DNA of 64,000 nucleotides from Rhodothermales bacterium (GTDB lineage: Bacteria > Bacteroidota > Rhodothermia > Rhodothermales > VXPQ01). The notes under the pieces are model-generated. The model did not search any database and was not told the DNA's origin. It worked only from the letters and a program-made list of their open reading frames with translations. The position numbers and the translations under genes were made by a program. The DNA lies in assembly GCA_022821845.1 (NCBI GenBank), contig JAJECT010000024.1, forward strand, positions 66,393 to 130,392, written 5' to 3'. Shown in pieces: positions 1 to 9,245 of the stretch (position 1 is its first letter; each line of letters opens with the position of its first letter).

Positions 1-534
1 CGCGCCCATCTCGATCTGCCGGTGGAGGACATGTTCGCCGCCATTACGAAGGATCTAGGCGAACGCTATCCGGGCCTGATCGAGACCGAACGCGAGTGGT
101 TCCTGTCCAACGCAGGCGGCGCGATGGGACAGCTCTCGATCCTCTACGCCTCGCTGCGGGAATACGTGATTTTTTTCGGCACGCCCATCGGGACGGCGGG
201 ACACACGGGCCGGTATTCGTTCGCCGAAGACTACGCGATGATTCTGGATGGAGAAATGTGGCACTACGGCCTGGGAAGTACGCAGCGGGAGGAATATCGC
301 CCGGGCGACGTCGTGCATTTGCGGCGACGCGAGGCCAAGGCCTACCGCATGGTTGATCACTGCTGGATTCTTGAATACGCGCGCGGATCGGTGCCTTCCA
401 TGCTGCCCTTCGGCGTTGCAGACACCTTATTTAGCACGCTCGACATAGCGACCCTGTTCCGCACGTTTCGCATCTACGGCAAGCAAGCGCTGCGTTCCGC
501 TCGAAGACGCCGCGCGGCGCGCAGGGGACGCTAA
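1..534 (+). CDS. ERG2/sigma-1-receptor family C-8 sterol isomerase (5' end lies outside the window)
   Basis: Frame is open to the window edge. Protein carries family hallmarks: EWxxxNAGGAMGQ, EYVIFFGTPIGTAGHTGR, EDYAMILDGE, LEYARGSVPSMLPFGVADTLFSTLDIATLFRT, closely matching yeast ERG2. Confidence 0.92.
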   Translation, partial: RAHLDLPVEDMFAAITKDLGERYPGLIETEREWFLSNAGGAMGQLSILYASLREYVIFFGTPIGTAGHTGRYSFAEDYAMILDGEMWHYGLGSTQREEYRPGDVVHLRRREAKAYRMVDHCWILEYARGSVPSMLPFGVADTLFSTLDIATLFRTFRIYGKQALRSARRRRAARRGR

Positions 535-3500
535 GGACACGCTGGACAAAACGCCTGTTTCCGCGTCGGCGGCGTCGCAGGCAGGGAGCGGGGACGTCTC
601 CGGATTGAGCCGCGCCTGCCGCCGCCGCTCGTAAACGCCCAGCGCGTACAAGGGGAAATACTGTCGATACAAGGCATAGTCCAGCATCGCCGTGCGGAAA
701 AACACGCCGGCCATGTCTTGCCTGGGCCATGTCCCGTCCGCCTGCTGCGCGTCGATCAAAAACCGGACGCCCCGCGAAATCGCGGTCCAGTTCGGATCGT
801 CTGCTTCGAGGAGCGCGATCAACGCCCAGGCCGTCTGGATGACCTGGCTTTCCTCATGCGGAACGTATTGGCCAATCAGGCAGCCGGTGTGGCGCTCGCC
901 CCACCCCCCGTCCGCCAACTGACGGTCCAGAAGCCAGCGGCAGGCCAATCGAATCGCCGGATCGCCCGGACGGGCCCCGGCAGCCAACAGGCCCCGGATC
1001 CCGAAAAGGGCGCCGTACACGAATTGTACCCCCCATACGCCGCGCCATGCCCCGTCGCTTGCCTGGGCCCGGCGAAGCCAGGCTTCGCCCCTTGCCATGG
1101 CGTTCGCCGCCGCCGGGTCCGCACCCTGCGGAAAATGTTTCTTGCACGCAGCAAGCGCCGCAAGGCAGGAAGCGGTGCATTCGACCCAGGAATGCTCGGT
1201 CATCGACTCGCCAAACATTTCGGCTGGATTCAACCACTCAAGGCCGATCGCCGCGCGGCGCGCTTCGTAACTGCCGAAACCGCCGTCGCGGTTCTGGCCG
1301 CGCAGCATGAACCGGACCGCATCCCCGACCGCCTCGGCGGATATGGCCTGCGGATTGGCCGCCAGAATGCCCAGCAGCGCCTCTGCGGTACAGTCGGTCA
1401 CCGGCCAGCCATGCCATTTCCCCGGGAAACACCAACCGCCCTTCGGATCGGTCCGATACGCCTCGCGGAATCCTTCGAAGCGGGCGTCGATTTGTTGTCG
1501 GCGCAGGAAAGCGGCTCCTCGCTGGAGGGCGTTGCGGACCCCGTCGGACGTGGGCGCCAGCGCCAGCGCCTGCAAGGAAAATCCGGTGTCCCACGAAGAA
1601 CTTCGGGCTCCGGTGACCCGCGCGCCAAGCGCCTCGTCCTCCCATATCCAGTCATCCAGCTTGTCGAACGCCTTGCGGCAATCGGCGTCGTCTGGATTGC
1701 GCAGCCACAAGGCAAGGATGTTCAGGAACCCGCTGACCGGAGAGATGCTCGCATGGCTGGTGGTGCGCAGCTCCCATTTGACGCGGCGGATTAACGCTTC
1801 CGTACATCGGGCGCGCAGGCGTTTGCCATGGAATCGTTCGAAGACCCGCGCAAATCCATACCCGGCCCGAAGCCACGCGCTGGGGCGGGCATACAGGTCG
1901 GCGTCCCGCAAACGATTGCGTCCCGAGGCAAAATCGACGCGGGCGAAGCCTTCGGGGTACAACTCCTCCCGAAGCGATGCAATCAGGGGCGTGCGCGGCG
2001 CCTGGAACCGATGCGGATACATCGCCGCCATCGCCATGTAGATGAGCCGGGTATGGCAATACCAGTTCGACGGATGCAGCGGAATCCAGCGCGGCAAGCG
2101 CCACAATTCCGGCAGGATGACGCGCACGCCGCGCCAGTCGTAGAGATTGAGGAGCGCCAGCCAGAATTTGCCCCAACTCGGAATGTTGAGAACCTGCTCC
2201 GCGCGCAGGAAGCGGCGGGCCGGTTCTATCAGCGGATCGCCTTGCTCGACGCCCAGCGTTCTCGCCGCGACATACACCAGCGTGGTGACGAACAGGTTGG
2301 GCCGGGCCTGCTCGTGCAAACCCCACAAGCCTCCTTCGAGGCGGGTCTGTTCGAAGGAGCGGAGCAGGCGCCTGCGGCGTTCGGGCGCAATCGGGCGCGC
2401 CATAATGTAGTGCAACAGCGCATATTGCGCGGTGAGCATGGAACACCAGGTCATTTCGCCTTCCCAGGCGCCCTCTTCGCTCTGGAGGCGCAGCAAGCGC
2501 TCGGCGGCGCTGCGCAACGCCGGCGCGGCGTCCGGCGACGCGACGTCCTTCGGGCGGACGGGCGGGGGCGCGCGAAAACTCGACGGCAAGGAGATCAGAA
2601 GCGCGCGGGCGAAGGGGTACGGGGATTGATCGCCCTTGTTTTCGCCCTTTTGTTCGGTCGCGCCTTGCGCTTTGCGCAGCTGCCGAACGCCCCGCAGGAG
2701 CCACTTCACGCGAAAAGCGAGCGCGTTCGCCACGTCGCGAACCCGGCGCCAGGCGAACCGGTTCAGGGAGCGCGGAACCTCTGAGGCCACCGCCCGGACC
2801 ACGATCATGAAACCCGACAGCCCCAGACGAGCCGTCGAGGTGTCTTCGCAAGCAAGCAGGCGCATGGTCCGATTCCGAAACGCGGAACTTGCCCGCCACC
2901 GCCGGTAGACCATACGCCGCACCGCCACGGTCTCGACCCGATGGTCGGCGAACACTTCGTAGATCTCCATGGCGAGCAGTTCCGGCGTGCGGACCGCCTG
3001 GAAGCGTTTGGAGACAAAGCCGCGGAAATCCCCGTTTTCGGCGAGTGCAAGCGCATCGCCGAAACCCAGCGTCATCCCCACGGCCGTCAGAGGGTGGTAA
3101 TACCCGGCCGCATCGCCAATAAGCACGCGTTCCGGGCTTCCGTACGTAACGCGCGGACTCAGCGCATTGGCCGCCGCGTGGAATTCGCCCGCCCGCAGCG
3201 CTTCGACGAACGCCGCCCTGAGCGTTTCCGGCAAAAAACCGACCGCGTCCGAGAGGAAGCCAACCCGGTCCCCCGGCGCCCAGTATTCCAGCGGGATATC
3301 GACGATAACCCGAATGCGATGCGGCCCCAGGCGGTATATAAAAATGGGACCCGGCCCGCCGCAAACCAGATGACCATACCCCTCCACCGGCAACGTTGCG
3401 TCCCGCACCGTAACCCCCACCATCCGGGAGCAGGTCATCTCTTTGGGGTTTATCGACAAGCCCAGCGATCTGCGCACGATGGAGGCCCGCCCGTCCGCCC

Positions 3501-3966
3501 CGACAATGCGATCGGCGGTCACGGATTTCATGGCGCCCTTATGGGCGAAATCAACCCGCTTGTCTGCGACCGCCCGCACCCGCGCATAGGAAATAAAGTC
3601 GATATCCGACTCGTTCTGGACGGCGTCGCGCAAAGCCGAGATAATCGCTGTATGCTCGCACGCCAAACCGTGAGATCCGTTCGGATAAGGAAGCACGATC
3701 GGGGCCGAGTTGTCTTCCGGCAACACGACGAACCCCCTGCCCGCGGCGCTATGCGGCGGCGTACCGAGCGCGATCCCCATGTCTTGCAATATCCGCACGG
3801 CGGGCGGGTGGAGCCATTCCCCCGCCATTCGCCTGGTGGAATTGGGGCTTGCTTCGAACAAGGCGACCCGCGCGCCCTTTCGCGCGTGCGCGAGCGCGCA
3901 CAGGCTGCCCACCGGACCCGCGCCAACGATGGCTACGTCATAGTGCGGCAATGCGGCGTCGCTCAT
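427..3966 (-). CDS. Squalene monooxygenase-oxidosqualene cyclase fusion protein
   Basis: Uninterrupted ORF. N-terminal half is an FAD monooxygenase (DVAIVGAGPVGSLCALAHARKG, GADGRASIVRRSLGL, VLIGDAAGYYHPLTAVGMTLGFGDAL). C-terminal half is a triterpene cyclase with QW-type repeats and the OSC motif GWPVTDCTAEA. The ORF track starts at 4035; the ATG at 3966 overlaps the P450 stop (ATGA). Confidence 0.92.
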   Translation of the reverse strand: MSDAALPHYDVAIVGAGPVGSLCALAHARKGARVALFEASPNSTRRMAGEWLHPPAVRILQDMGIALGTPPHSAAGRGFVVLPEDNSAPIVLPYPNGSHGLACEHTAIISALRDAVQNESDIDFISYARVRAVADKRVDFAHKGAMKSVTADRIVGADGRASIVRRSLGLSINPKEMTCSRMVGVTVRDATLPVEGYGHLVCGGPGPIFIYRLGPHRIRVIVDIPLEYWAPGDRVGFLSDAVGFLPETLRAAFVEALRAGEFHAAANALSPRVTYGSPERVLIGDAAGYYHPLTAVGMTLGFGDALALAENGDFRGFVSKRFQAVRTPELLAMEIYEVFADHRVETVAVRRMVYRRWRASSAFRNRTMRLLACEDTSTARLGLSGFMIVVRAVASEVPRSLNRFAWRRVRDVANALAFRVKWLLRGVRQLRKAQGATEQKGENKGDQSPYPFARALLISLPSSFRAPPPVRPKDVASPDAAPALRSAAERLLRLQSEEGAWEGEMTWCSMLTAQYALLHYIMARPIAPERRRRLLRSFEQTRLEGGLWGLHEQARPNLFVTTLVYVAARTLGVEQGDPLIEPARRFLRAEQVLNIPSWGKFWLALLNLYDWRGVRVILPELWRLPRWIPLHPSNWYCHTRLIYMAMAAMYPHRFQAPRTPLIASLREELYPEGFARVDFASGRNRLRDADLYARPSAWLRAGYGFARVFERFHGKRLRARCTEALIRRVKWELRTTSHASISPVSGFLNILALWLRNPDDADCRKAFDKLDDWIWEDEALGARVTGARSSSWDTGFSLQALALAPTSDGVRNALQRGAAFLRRQQIDARFEGFREAYRTDPKGGWCFPGKWHGWPVTDCTAEALLGILAANPQAISAEAVGDAVRFMLRGQNRDGGFGSYEARRAAIGLEWLNPAEMFGESMTEHSWVECTASCLAALAACKKHFPQGADPAAANAMARGEAWLRRAQASDGAWRGVWGVQFVYGALFGIRGLLAAGARPGDPAIRLACRWLLDRQLADGGWGERHTGCLIGQYVPHEESQVIQTAWALIALLEADDPNWTAISRGVRFLIDAQQADGTWPRQDMAGVFFRTAMLDYALYRQYFPLYALGVYERRRQARLNPETSPLPACDAADAETGVLSSVSLASPARRAASSSGTQRLLAVDAKRAEQGRYVERAK

Positions 3967-5375
3967 TGGAACAGGCTCGCTTCCGGGCGGCGGCGATAAC
4001 GGACTCGGCATGGCGCCCTGGGACCCGTCACCCAACTACCGTAATTCGGGGCGGGAATCGCAGCGTCCAGGCGGAAATCGAAGCGATCCAGCAACAGGGT
4101 CCAGATTGCTTTCAATTGCATGTACGCAAAATGTTTTCCCATGCATCGGTGCTTGCCGCCGCCAAATCCAATCAGGGCGTAGTGGTGTTGCTTGTCCTCG
4201 GCGGCGGGGGGCGCGAAACGATCCGGCGCAAACCGCTCCGGGTTCGCGAAAACATGGGGCAACCGGTGGGAAACGGCGGGCGACACCATCGCCAACGCGC
4301 CGGCGGGCACGACATGCCCCCCGTATCGCATGGGTTTGAGAACCTTGCGGATTAACAAAATAAGCGGCGGGTGCAGCCGTTCGTTCTCCCGTATGGCGCG
4401 TTCGAGGGCCGCCTGTCGCTTGAGCGTCTCGAAATTCATGGTTGCGCCCGGCGCGCGGTAAACGTTTTGCATCTCGTCTCGCACCTGCGCCAGAGAGGCG
4501 GGCGCATTCAGCAGTTCCAGCCCGGTCCAGGTTGCGAGCACCGCGCTGGTATGCTGGCCTGCGAACAGCACCGTCAGCAGGATCCCGGTAATCTCGTCGT
4601 CGCTCAAGGCGCGACCGTCCTTGTACCGCGCGCGCAGGAGCGTCTGCATGAAATCGTCGGGCTCGGCTCCAGAAAGCCGGCGGCCAGCCATGATGCGGCT
4701 AAAGAGTTCGGCCACCTTGCGGCGGGCCCGGTCGCGGCTTCGGTGCGACGGGACAGGGAGTCTGGGGAGAAAAAATCCCAGCGCGTTGATGCCTTTCTGC
4801 AGATCGCGATAGGCCTCGGCGAAGCCCGCGTCCAGCTGATCCCGGATTTCCTCGCCAATCAGGCAATGGCTGGCGATATTGACGGTCAACGCGTTCATCG
4901 CCGCGGGCAGATCGATTTCTCCCTCTTCGCCAAGGGCGTCGGCGAACTGCTTCGTCTCTTCGAACATGATGCGCGCAAACCGGTGCATCGCGGTTTCCCG
5001 AAGCGCCGGGACAAGAAAACCCAACTGCTCGGACATGATTTCGGGGGCAACGTCGTAGGCCACGCCGCGACCGAAGATGGGGACCGTAAACTGATAGACT
5101 GCCTTGGCGTCCAGTTGATCCTCGGGCGCTCTGAAGTACGCGTCGTGGGCCTCCGGCCCCGTGAAAAGAACGCACTCGCGGGGACCGAGCCGGAATCGGA
5201 CCAGTTCGCCTTGCTCTCGCCATCCCCGCCGCATCATGGAGACAGGATCCTTGCGGAAATCCAGCAAGTGCCCGATCAACGGCCACCCGCCCGCAAGCTC
5301 GGGAACAGCCTCTGGCGCCCGCCGCGTTCGCTGCGCGGAAAGCGGGGTTCCTTCATGGAGAGCTGTATGCGCCAC
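3963..5375 (-). CDS. Cytochrome P450, CYP51-like (sterol 14-alpha-demethylase)
   Basis: I-helix LLTVLFAGQHTSAVLATW (AGQHTS is typical of CYP51) and heme loop FGGGKHRCMGKHFAYMQLKAIW. Confidence 0.9.
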   Translation of the reverse strand: MAHTALHEGTPLSAQRTRRAPEAVPELAGGWPLIGHLLDFRKDPVSMMRRGWREQGELVRFRLGPRECVLFTGPEAHDAYFRAPEDQLDAKAVYQFTVPIFGRGVAYDVAPEIMSEQLGFLVPALRETAMHRFARIMFEETKQFADALGEEGEIDLPAAMNALTVNIASHCLIGEEIRDQLDAGFAEAYRDLQKGINALGFFLPRLPVPSHRSRDRARRKVAELFSRIMAGRRLSGAEPDDFMQTLLRARYKDGRALSDDEITGILLTVLFAGQHTSAVLATWTGLELLNAPASLAQVRDEMQNVYRAPGATMNFETLKRQAALERAIRENERLHPPLILLIRKVLKPMRYGGHVVPAGALAMVSPAVSHRLPHVFANPERFAPDRFAPPAAEDKQHHYALIGFGGGKHRCMGKHFAYMQLKAIWTLLLDRFDFRLDAAIPAPNYGSWVTGPRAPCRVRYRRRPEASLFQ

Positions 5376-5384
5376 CGCGTATCC

Positions 5385-6485
5385 TCAATAGATGAATGGC
5401 AACATGTAGTAAGGCACGCGCTGCGTGTATTGTTCCCACAACGCGCCGTACTTGGCGCGGCATCGGCGTTCGTCGCGGCGCGAACGATGCCACAACAAGC
5501 CCGCCAGCCACGCAGGCAGCAGGTAGGGCGCCCAGGACGCGAACCCGGTGGTAAGCGCGAACGCCAGATAGACGCATATCTCGCCGGTATAGTTCAGATG
5601 GCGGGCAATGCCCCAAAATCCGGAAACCAGCAAGCGGCCCTCGATGGACTCGGCAGGCTTGCCCCAAATCGCGACGCGGGAATCGCGCTTGAAACGATGC
5701 TTTTGCTGGTTGGCGCCGCGAAAAACCCAGAAGCCGAGAACAAACAGCAGCGCGATCATGGCGGCGGCGAAAGGAGACAGCGAAGGCGATGCATGGACCA
5801 GCCACCAGCCGGGGAGGCAATAGAAAAAGGGCACCAGAACGTAGTCTCCCCAAACCAGCATCCATCCGAAGCGCTCGCTAACCATGTCCCAGGTGTACGC
5901 CATCCCGTGTTCGAACTGGAAATAGTTCAACGCATACAAAAAGACGAATCCCTGATAAAGCGCCATAGCGAGGGTCAATCGCCCGTATAACTCGTACTGC
6001 GCAACCGCAAAAGACGCATTGAACAACGCCAGGCCAATAAGGGAAGGGCGGTAGCTGAAAATCTTCAAATCCACTCCGAGCAACGTCGGATTGAATTCCG
6101 ATCCAAAGAAGAAACGTCGCCGTCCCCCCGACGAGGCCTCCCTAACCGCTGTTTTGCGAAAATACAACCAGGCGGAAAAGGCGAAGGCGAAAATATTGGC
6201 CGCCACAAACAGCGCGGCGAAATGCGTATACAGCGCGGAAAGAGAAAACAGGCCGAATGCCTGGGCCAGACACACCCCGACCGCCGTCATAAGAAAGAGG
6301 GCAAGGCCGTTGAATGTATAGGTCCGCGATCGTCCCGCTATTTCCGGCCCTGCAAGACGATGTCCGGGAACCACCTTCGAACCCAGAAACAAAACGCCGA
6401 CAAACGCCAGCGTCATGGCCGCCGCCGCAAGCAGGCCGCCGGGCGACAGCGAAGACCACAGGAAGTGCGGTTCAACCGCTGACAT
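5385..6485 (-). CDS. ERG4/ERG24 family sterol reductase (putative C-14 sterol reductase)
   Basis: Multi-pass membrane protein with C-terminal GFWGIARHLNYTGEICVYLAFALTTG...HRSRRDERRCRAKYGALWEQYTQRVPYYMLPFIY, diagnostic of ERG4/ERG24/DHCR7. Confidence 0.88.
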   Translation of the reverse strand: MSAVEPHFLWSSLSPGGLLAAAAMTLAFVGVLFLGSKVVPGHRLAGPEIAGRSRTYTFNGLALFLMTAVGVCLAQAFGLFSLSALYTHFAALFVAANIFAFAFSAWLYFRKTAVREASSGGRRRFFFGSEFNPTLLGVDLKIFSYRPSLIGLALFNASFAVAQYELYGRLTLAMALYQGFVFLYALNYFQFEHGMAYTWDMVSERFGWMLVWGDYVLVPFFYCLPGWWLVHASPSLSPFAAAMIALLFVLGFWVFRGANQQKHRFKRDSRVAIWGKPAESIEGRLLVSGFWGIARHLNYTGEICVYLAFALTTGFASWAPYLLPAWLAGLLWHRSRRDERRCRAKYGALWEQYTQRVPYYMLPFIY

Positions 6486-7596
6486 TGGCGTCCTCCGCCT
6501 CGCGGGCCAAATGCTCTTGCCACTTGCGCACAGTTACCTTTTGAAAAGCCCGCACCACGGGATTAACCTCGATGGGCGGAGCGTCCCAGTGTTTTTCGTA
6601 CCCTTCCTGTTCTGCTTCGACCGCAACGCGATCCTCGGAAAGCAGGGGGCTAATCAGTAAGCGGTTTGCGAACTTCAACACCGTGGTCATGGCCCAACGG
6701 GGAATGCGCGCAGGCAGATAGGGTATCTTCAACGACCTGAAATAGAAGAGGAAGAACGCCCGGGTGGTGCGCTCGTCCACCGGCAGTACGAAAAGCCAGT
6801 GCTTGATCTCGTCATCGGTGTTCGACCACTGATAGGGATATTCATAGCATAGATCCATGTGGTTGGTGTCCACCCGGTCGTGCTCCACAAACAGCCCGGA
6901 GATGCGCCCGCGCCCAACCTGCGTATTGTACGCAAGGTGTACGTTGTCGCCGATGGTCTCGTTGCGGGTAAGCTCGGCGCCCGTGAAAGGACGGTATCGA
7001 CGGTGCAAATACGCGTGGGAGAAGTCGCTCACATTGTCGATCACCATGGAGTGGTGAGCCGAACAGGTAAAACTTAGCGGTACGCAGGACCACCGCTTGG
7101 GGCCCTCAAGTTCGGGAATCTCCGGAATCTTGCGCGACTGCGCCATCTCCGGCCTCCCGGGAAACAACCAGACCAGACCGTAACGAACCTGCACAGGATA
7201 ATGTCTGACCCAGAGTTTCGGCAGTTTTTTCCGTCCGAAGAGATCGGGAATCGCGGCGACGCGTCCGTCTCCATCGTACTCCCAGCCATGATAAGCGCAC
7301 ACAAGCCTGCACCCTTCCACCTCGCCCATCGAGAGTTTCAGCTGGCGATGAAGGCAACGGTTCTCAATGGCGTGAAACGAGCCGTCTTCCGTGCGATACA
7401 ACGCAATGGAACGTTTCCAGAAAGTGACCTCTATCGCGGTCCCCGGTTTGATTCGCCGCGCTTCTGCCACGGCGTACCAGTAATCCGGATCCATACCTGC
7501 CGCGCGCGCTTGCTGGCGCAAGGTGCGGGCTTCTTCGAAACCGGGCGGCGGCGCCAGCGCCGGATTCGCATGCAACATCGGTTGAGCGTTAGGCAT
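6472..7596 (-). CDS. Rieske non-heme iron oxygenase, SdmA-like (putative sterol C-4 demethylation)
   Basis: Rieske motif CLHRQLKLSMGEVEGCRLVCAYHGW and mononuclear Fe motif DNVSDFSHAYLH. Start set at MPNAQPMLHAN; the ORF track extends upstream into the neighbouring gene. Confidence 0.85.
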   Translation of the reverse strand: MPNAQPMLHANPALAPPPGFEEARTLRQQARAAGMDPDYWYAVAEARRIKPGTAIEVTFWKRSIALYRTEDGSFHAIENRCLHRQLKLSMGEVEGCRLVCAYHGWEYDGDGRVAAIPDLFGRKKLPKLWVRHYPVQVRYGLVWLFPGRPEMAQSRKIPEIPELEGPKRWSCVPLSFTCSAHHSMVIDNVSDFSHAYLHRRYRPFTGAELTRNETIGDNVHLAYNTQVGRGRISGLFVEHDRVDTNHMDLCYEYPYQWSNTDDEIKHWLFVLPVDERTTRAFFLFYFRSLKIPYLPARIPRWAMTTVLKFANRLLISPLLSEDRVAVEAEQEGYEKHWDAPPIEVNPVVRAFQKVTVRKWQEHLAREAEDANVSG

Positions 7597-7621
7597 TAGG
7601 GGGGTATGCTGATTATTTCGA

Positions 7622-8701
7622 TTAGCGGGGGCGTTTCGCGCGCGGATTCGTAATCGCGTTGCGATGGTAATGAAACGCATAGGCTTCATGCACCGCATCG
7701 CGTATGCTGGTTGGCTGATAACCAAGCTCCTGCCGCGCCTTGCTGGTGTCCGCATGACGGCGCTTCTTCAGCAGCCGGATGGCGCCCGGCGTAAACCGCT
7801 GGGGAAAATTCGGGTGAAACCGGCTCAGATAAAAGCTGGCCACTTCCGAAAAGACGAGCATCGCCTGGGTTGGAATCCGCCGACTCGAACGCAAAATGCC
7901 CGAAACCTCCTCAAATAAATCCAGAATTTCGGAAATGGTCTTGTACTCGCTGCTGAAAATATATTTTTCGCCCGCGCGGCCCCGGCGCATGCACAACAAA
8001 TGTCCTTCTACGATGTCTCGCGCCGCGACAAACTCGAAACCGCCGTCCACGTACGCGCGAACCTTGCCGCGGGTATGATCGCACAAGGTTCTTCCCAGTC
8101 GCGAGGGAAAATAATCGTGGCCTCCAATGACCGCGCAACACGTCGCCACAATAACGTCCTGTCCCTTCGCCGCCGCTTTCCAGCACTCGTGCTCAACCAG
8201 GGCCTTGCTTCGCTCGTAGGGCATCGTACGCTCCATGGGATAGAACTGCATGGTCTCGTCGCTGGGGGCGGACGGATCGTCCAGATCGTACCCGACCGCG
8301 CTGAAAGAGCCGGTCACCACCACCCGCCCGGCGCCCGCTTCCCGCGCCGCCTGCAACACGTTGCGGGTGCCAAGCACGTTGCACTCGAACACCTCCCGAC
8401 GATGGGCGCGGTTGCCTTCGATGGTTGATATCCGGGCGGCGACGTGATAGACCCCCTGGCAGCCTTCGAGCGCGCGCCGGGTGGCGTCCAGGTCCCGAAT
8501 GTCGCCAAACACGCGTTCCACGTCAAGCCCTTCCAGTCCTTCGTTGTTGTCCTCATGCCGCAACAACACCCGGACCCGAACGCCGTCGTCAAGCAATCGA
8601 CGCAAAAGATTGGCCCCGACATGCCCGGCCGAACCCGTCAAAAAAACCGGGGCGGGCGATACGCTGGCGGATATATTCGAAACGGACATACTACTGGACA
8701 A
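7622..8701 (-). CDS. NAD(P)-dependent 3-beta-HSD/epimerase family protein, SdmB-like
   Basis: TGSAGHVGANLL nucleotide-binding motif and YERSK active site; first gene of the sterol operon. Confidence 0.82.
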   Translation of the reverse strand: MSSSMSVSNISASVSPAPVFLTGSAGHVGANLLRRLLDDGVRVRVLLRHEDNNEGLEGLDVERVFGDIRDLDATRRALEGCQGVYHVAARISTIEGNRAHRREVFECNVLGTRNVLQAAREAGAGRVVVTGSFSAVGYDLDDPSAPSDETMQFYPMERTMPYERSKALVEHECWKAAAKGQDVIVATCCAVIGGHDYFPSRLGRTLCDHTRGKVRAYVDGGFEFVAARDIVEGHLLCMRRGRAGEKYIFSSEYKTISEILDLFEEVSGILRSSRRIPTQAMLVFSEVASFYLSRFHPNFPQRFTPGAIRLLKKRRHADTSKARQELGYQPTSIRDAVHEAYAFHYHRNAITNPRAKRPR

Positions 8702-9245
8702 CGATTACGACCTGGCCTGCAAAAAAGGGCCGAAAAACAAGACGATTCCTTGTGTTTTTTACGTGCTGGGTTGCGGCGGGTTGCACCGCCTTCGAGAGCA
8801 GCTTGCGTCTTACAGAATACGTCATCGAACGGCATTTTTCAAGGGGCTCATGCGATGCGGTGCATGGCCATGTTTTGCAGGCCGCATTTTACGGAGCATG
8901 CGTTTGCGGATTATCTGCTTTGGGTCTTATCTGGCGAGGGGTCGTCGCGGCGCCGCCAGTTCGCCAGCGCCGAGCCGGAAATGTTCATCCATGGGCCGAA
9001 AATAGCCGGCGCCAACCCGACCGTAGCAACCTTTCCCGTCTCCACGGCGATGCCGGGAAAATATAGGCCCTGGAGCACACATATGACAGTCCGGCGGCCT
9101 CGAAAACCCTGATCCGCGCGCGAATTCGAATTTTTCAGGAAATCTTTGATTATATTTTTGCCTGCTTCCCAAGCAGATCGCCGAGGCGCCGGATGCGCCT
9201 TGAAGCGCATGCCGCTAAAGGATATTAAACAAAAAAGCGCGCCCC

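Noticed and set aside
427-2600. Squalene-hopene cyclase call for the cyclase half
   Set aside because: Motif is VTDCTAE (OSC type), not DxDDTA, and it is fused to an epoxidase and linked to sterol tailoring genes.
8702-9245. Overlapping ORFs of 174-222 aa upstream of the ThuA gene
   Set aside because: Mutually overlapping, antisense to the SDR gene start and without family motifs; region more likely holds divergent promoters.
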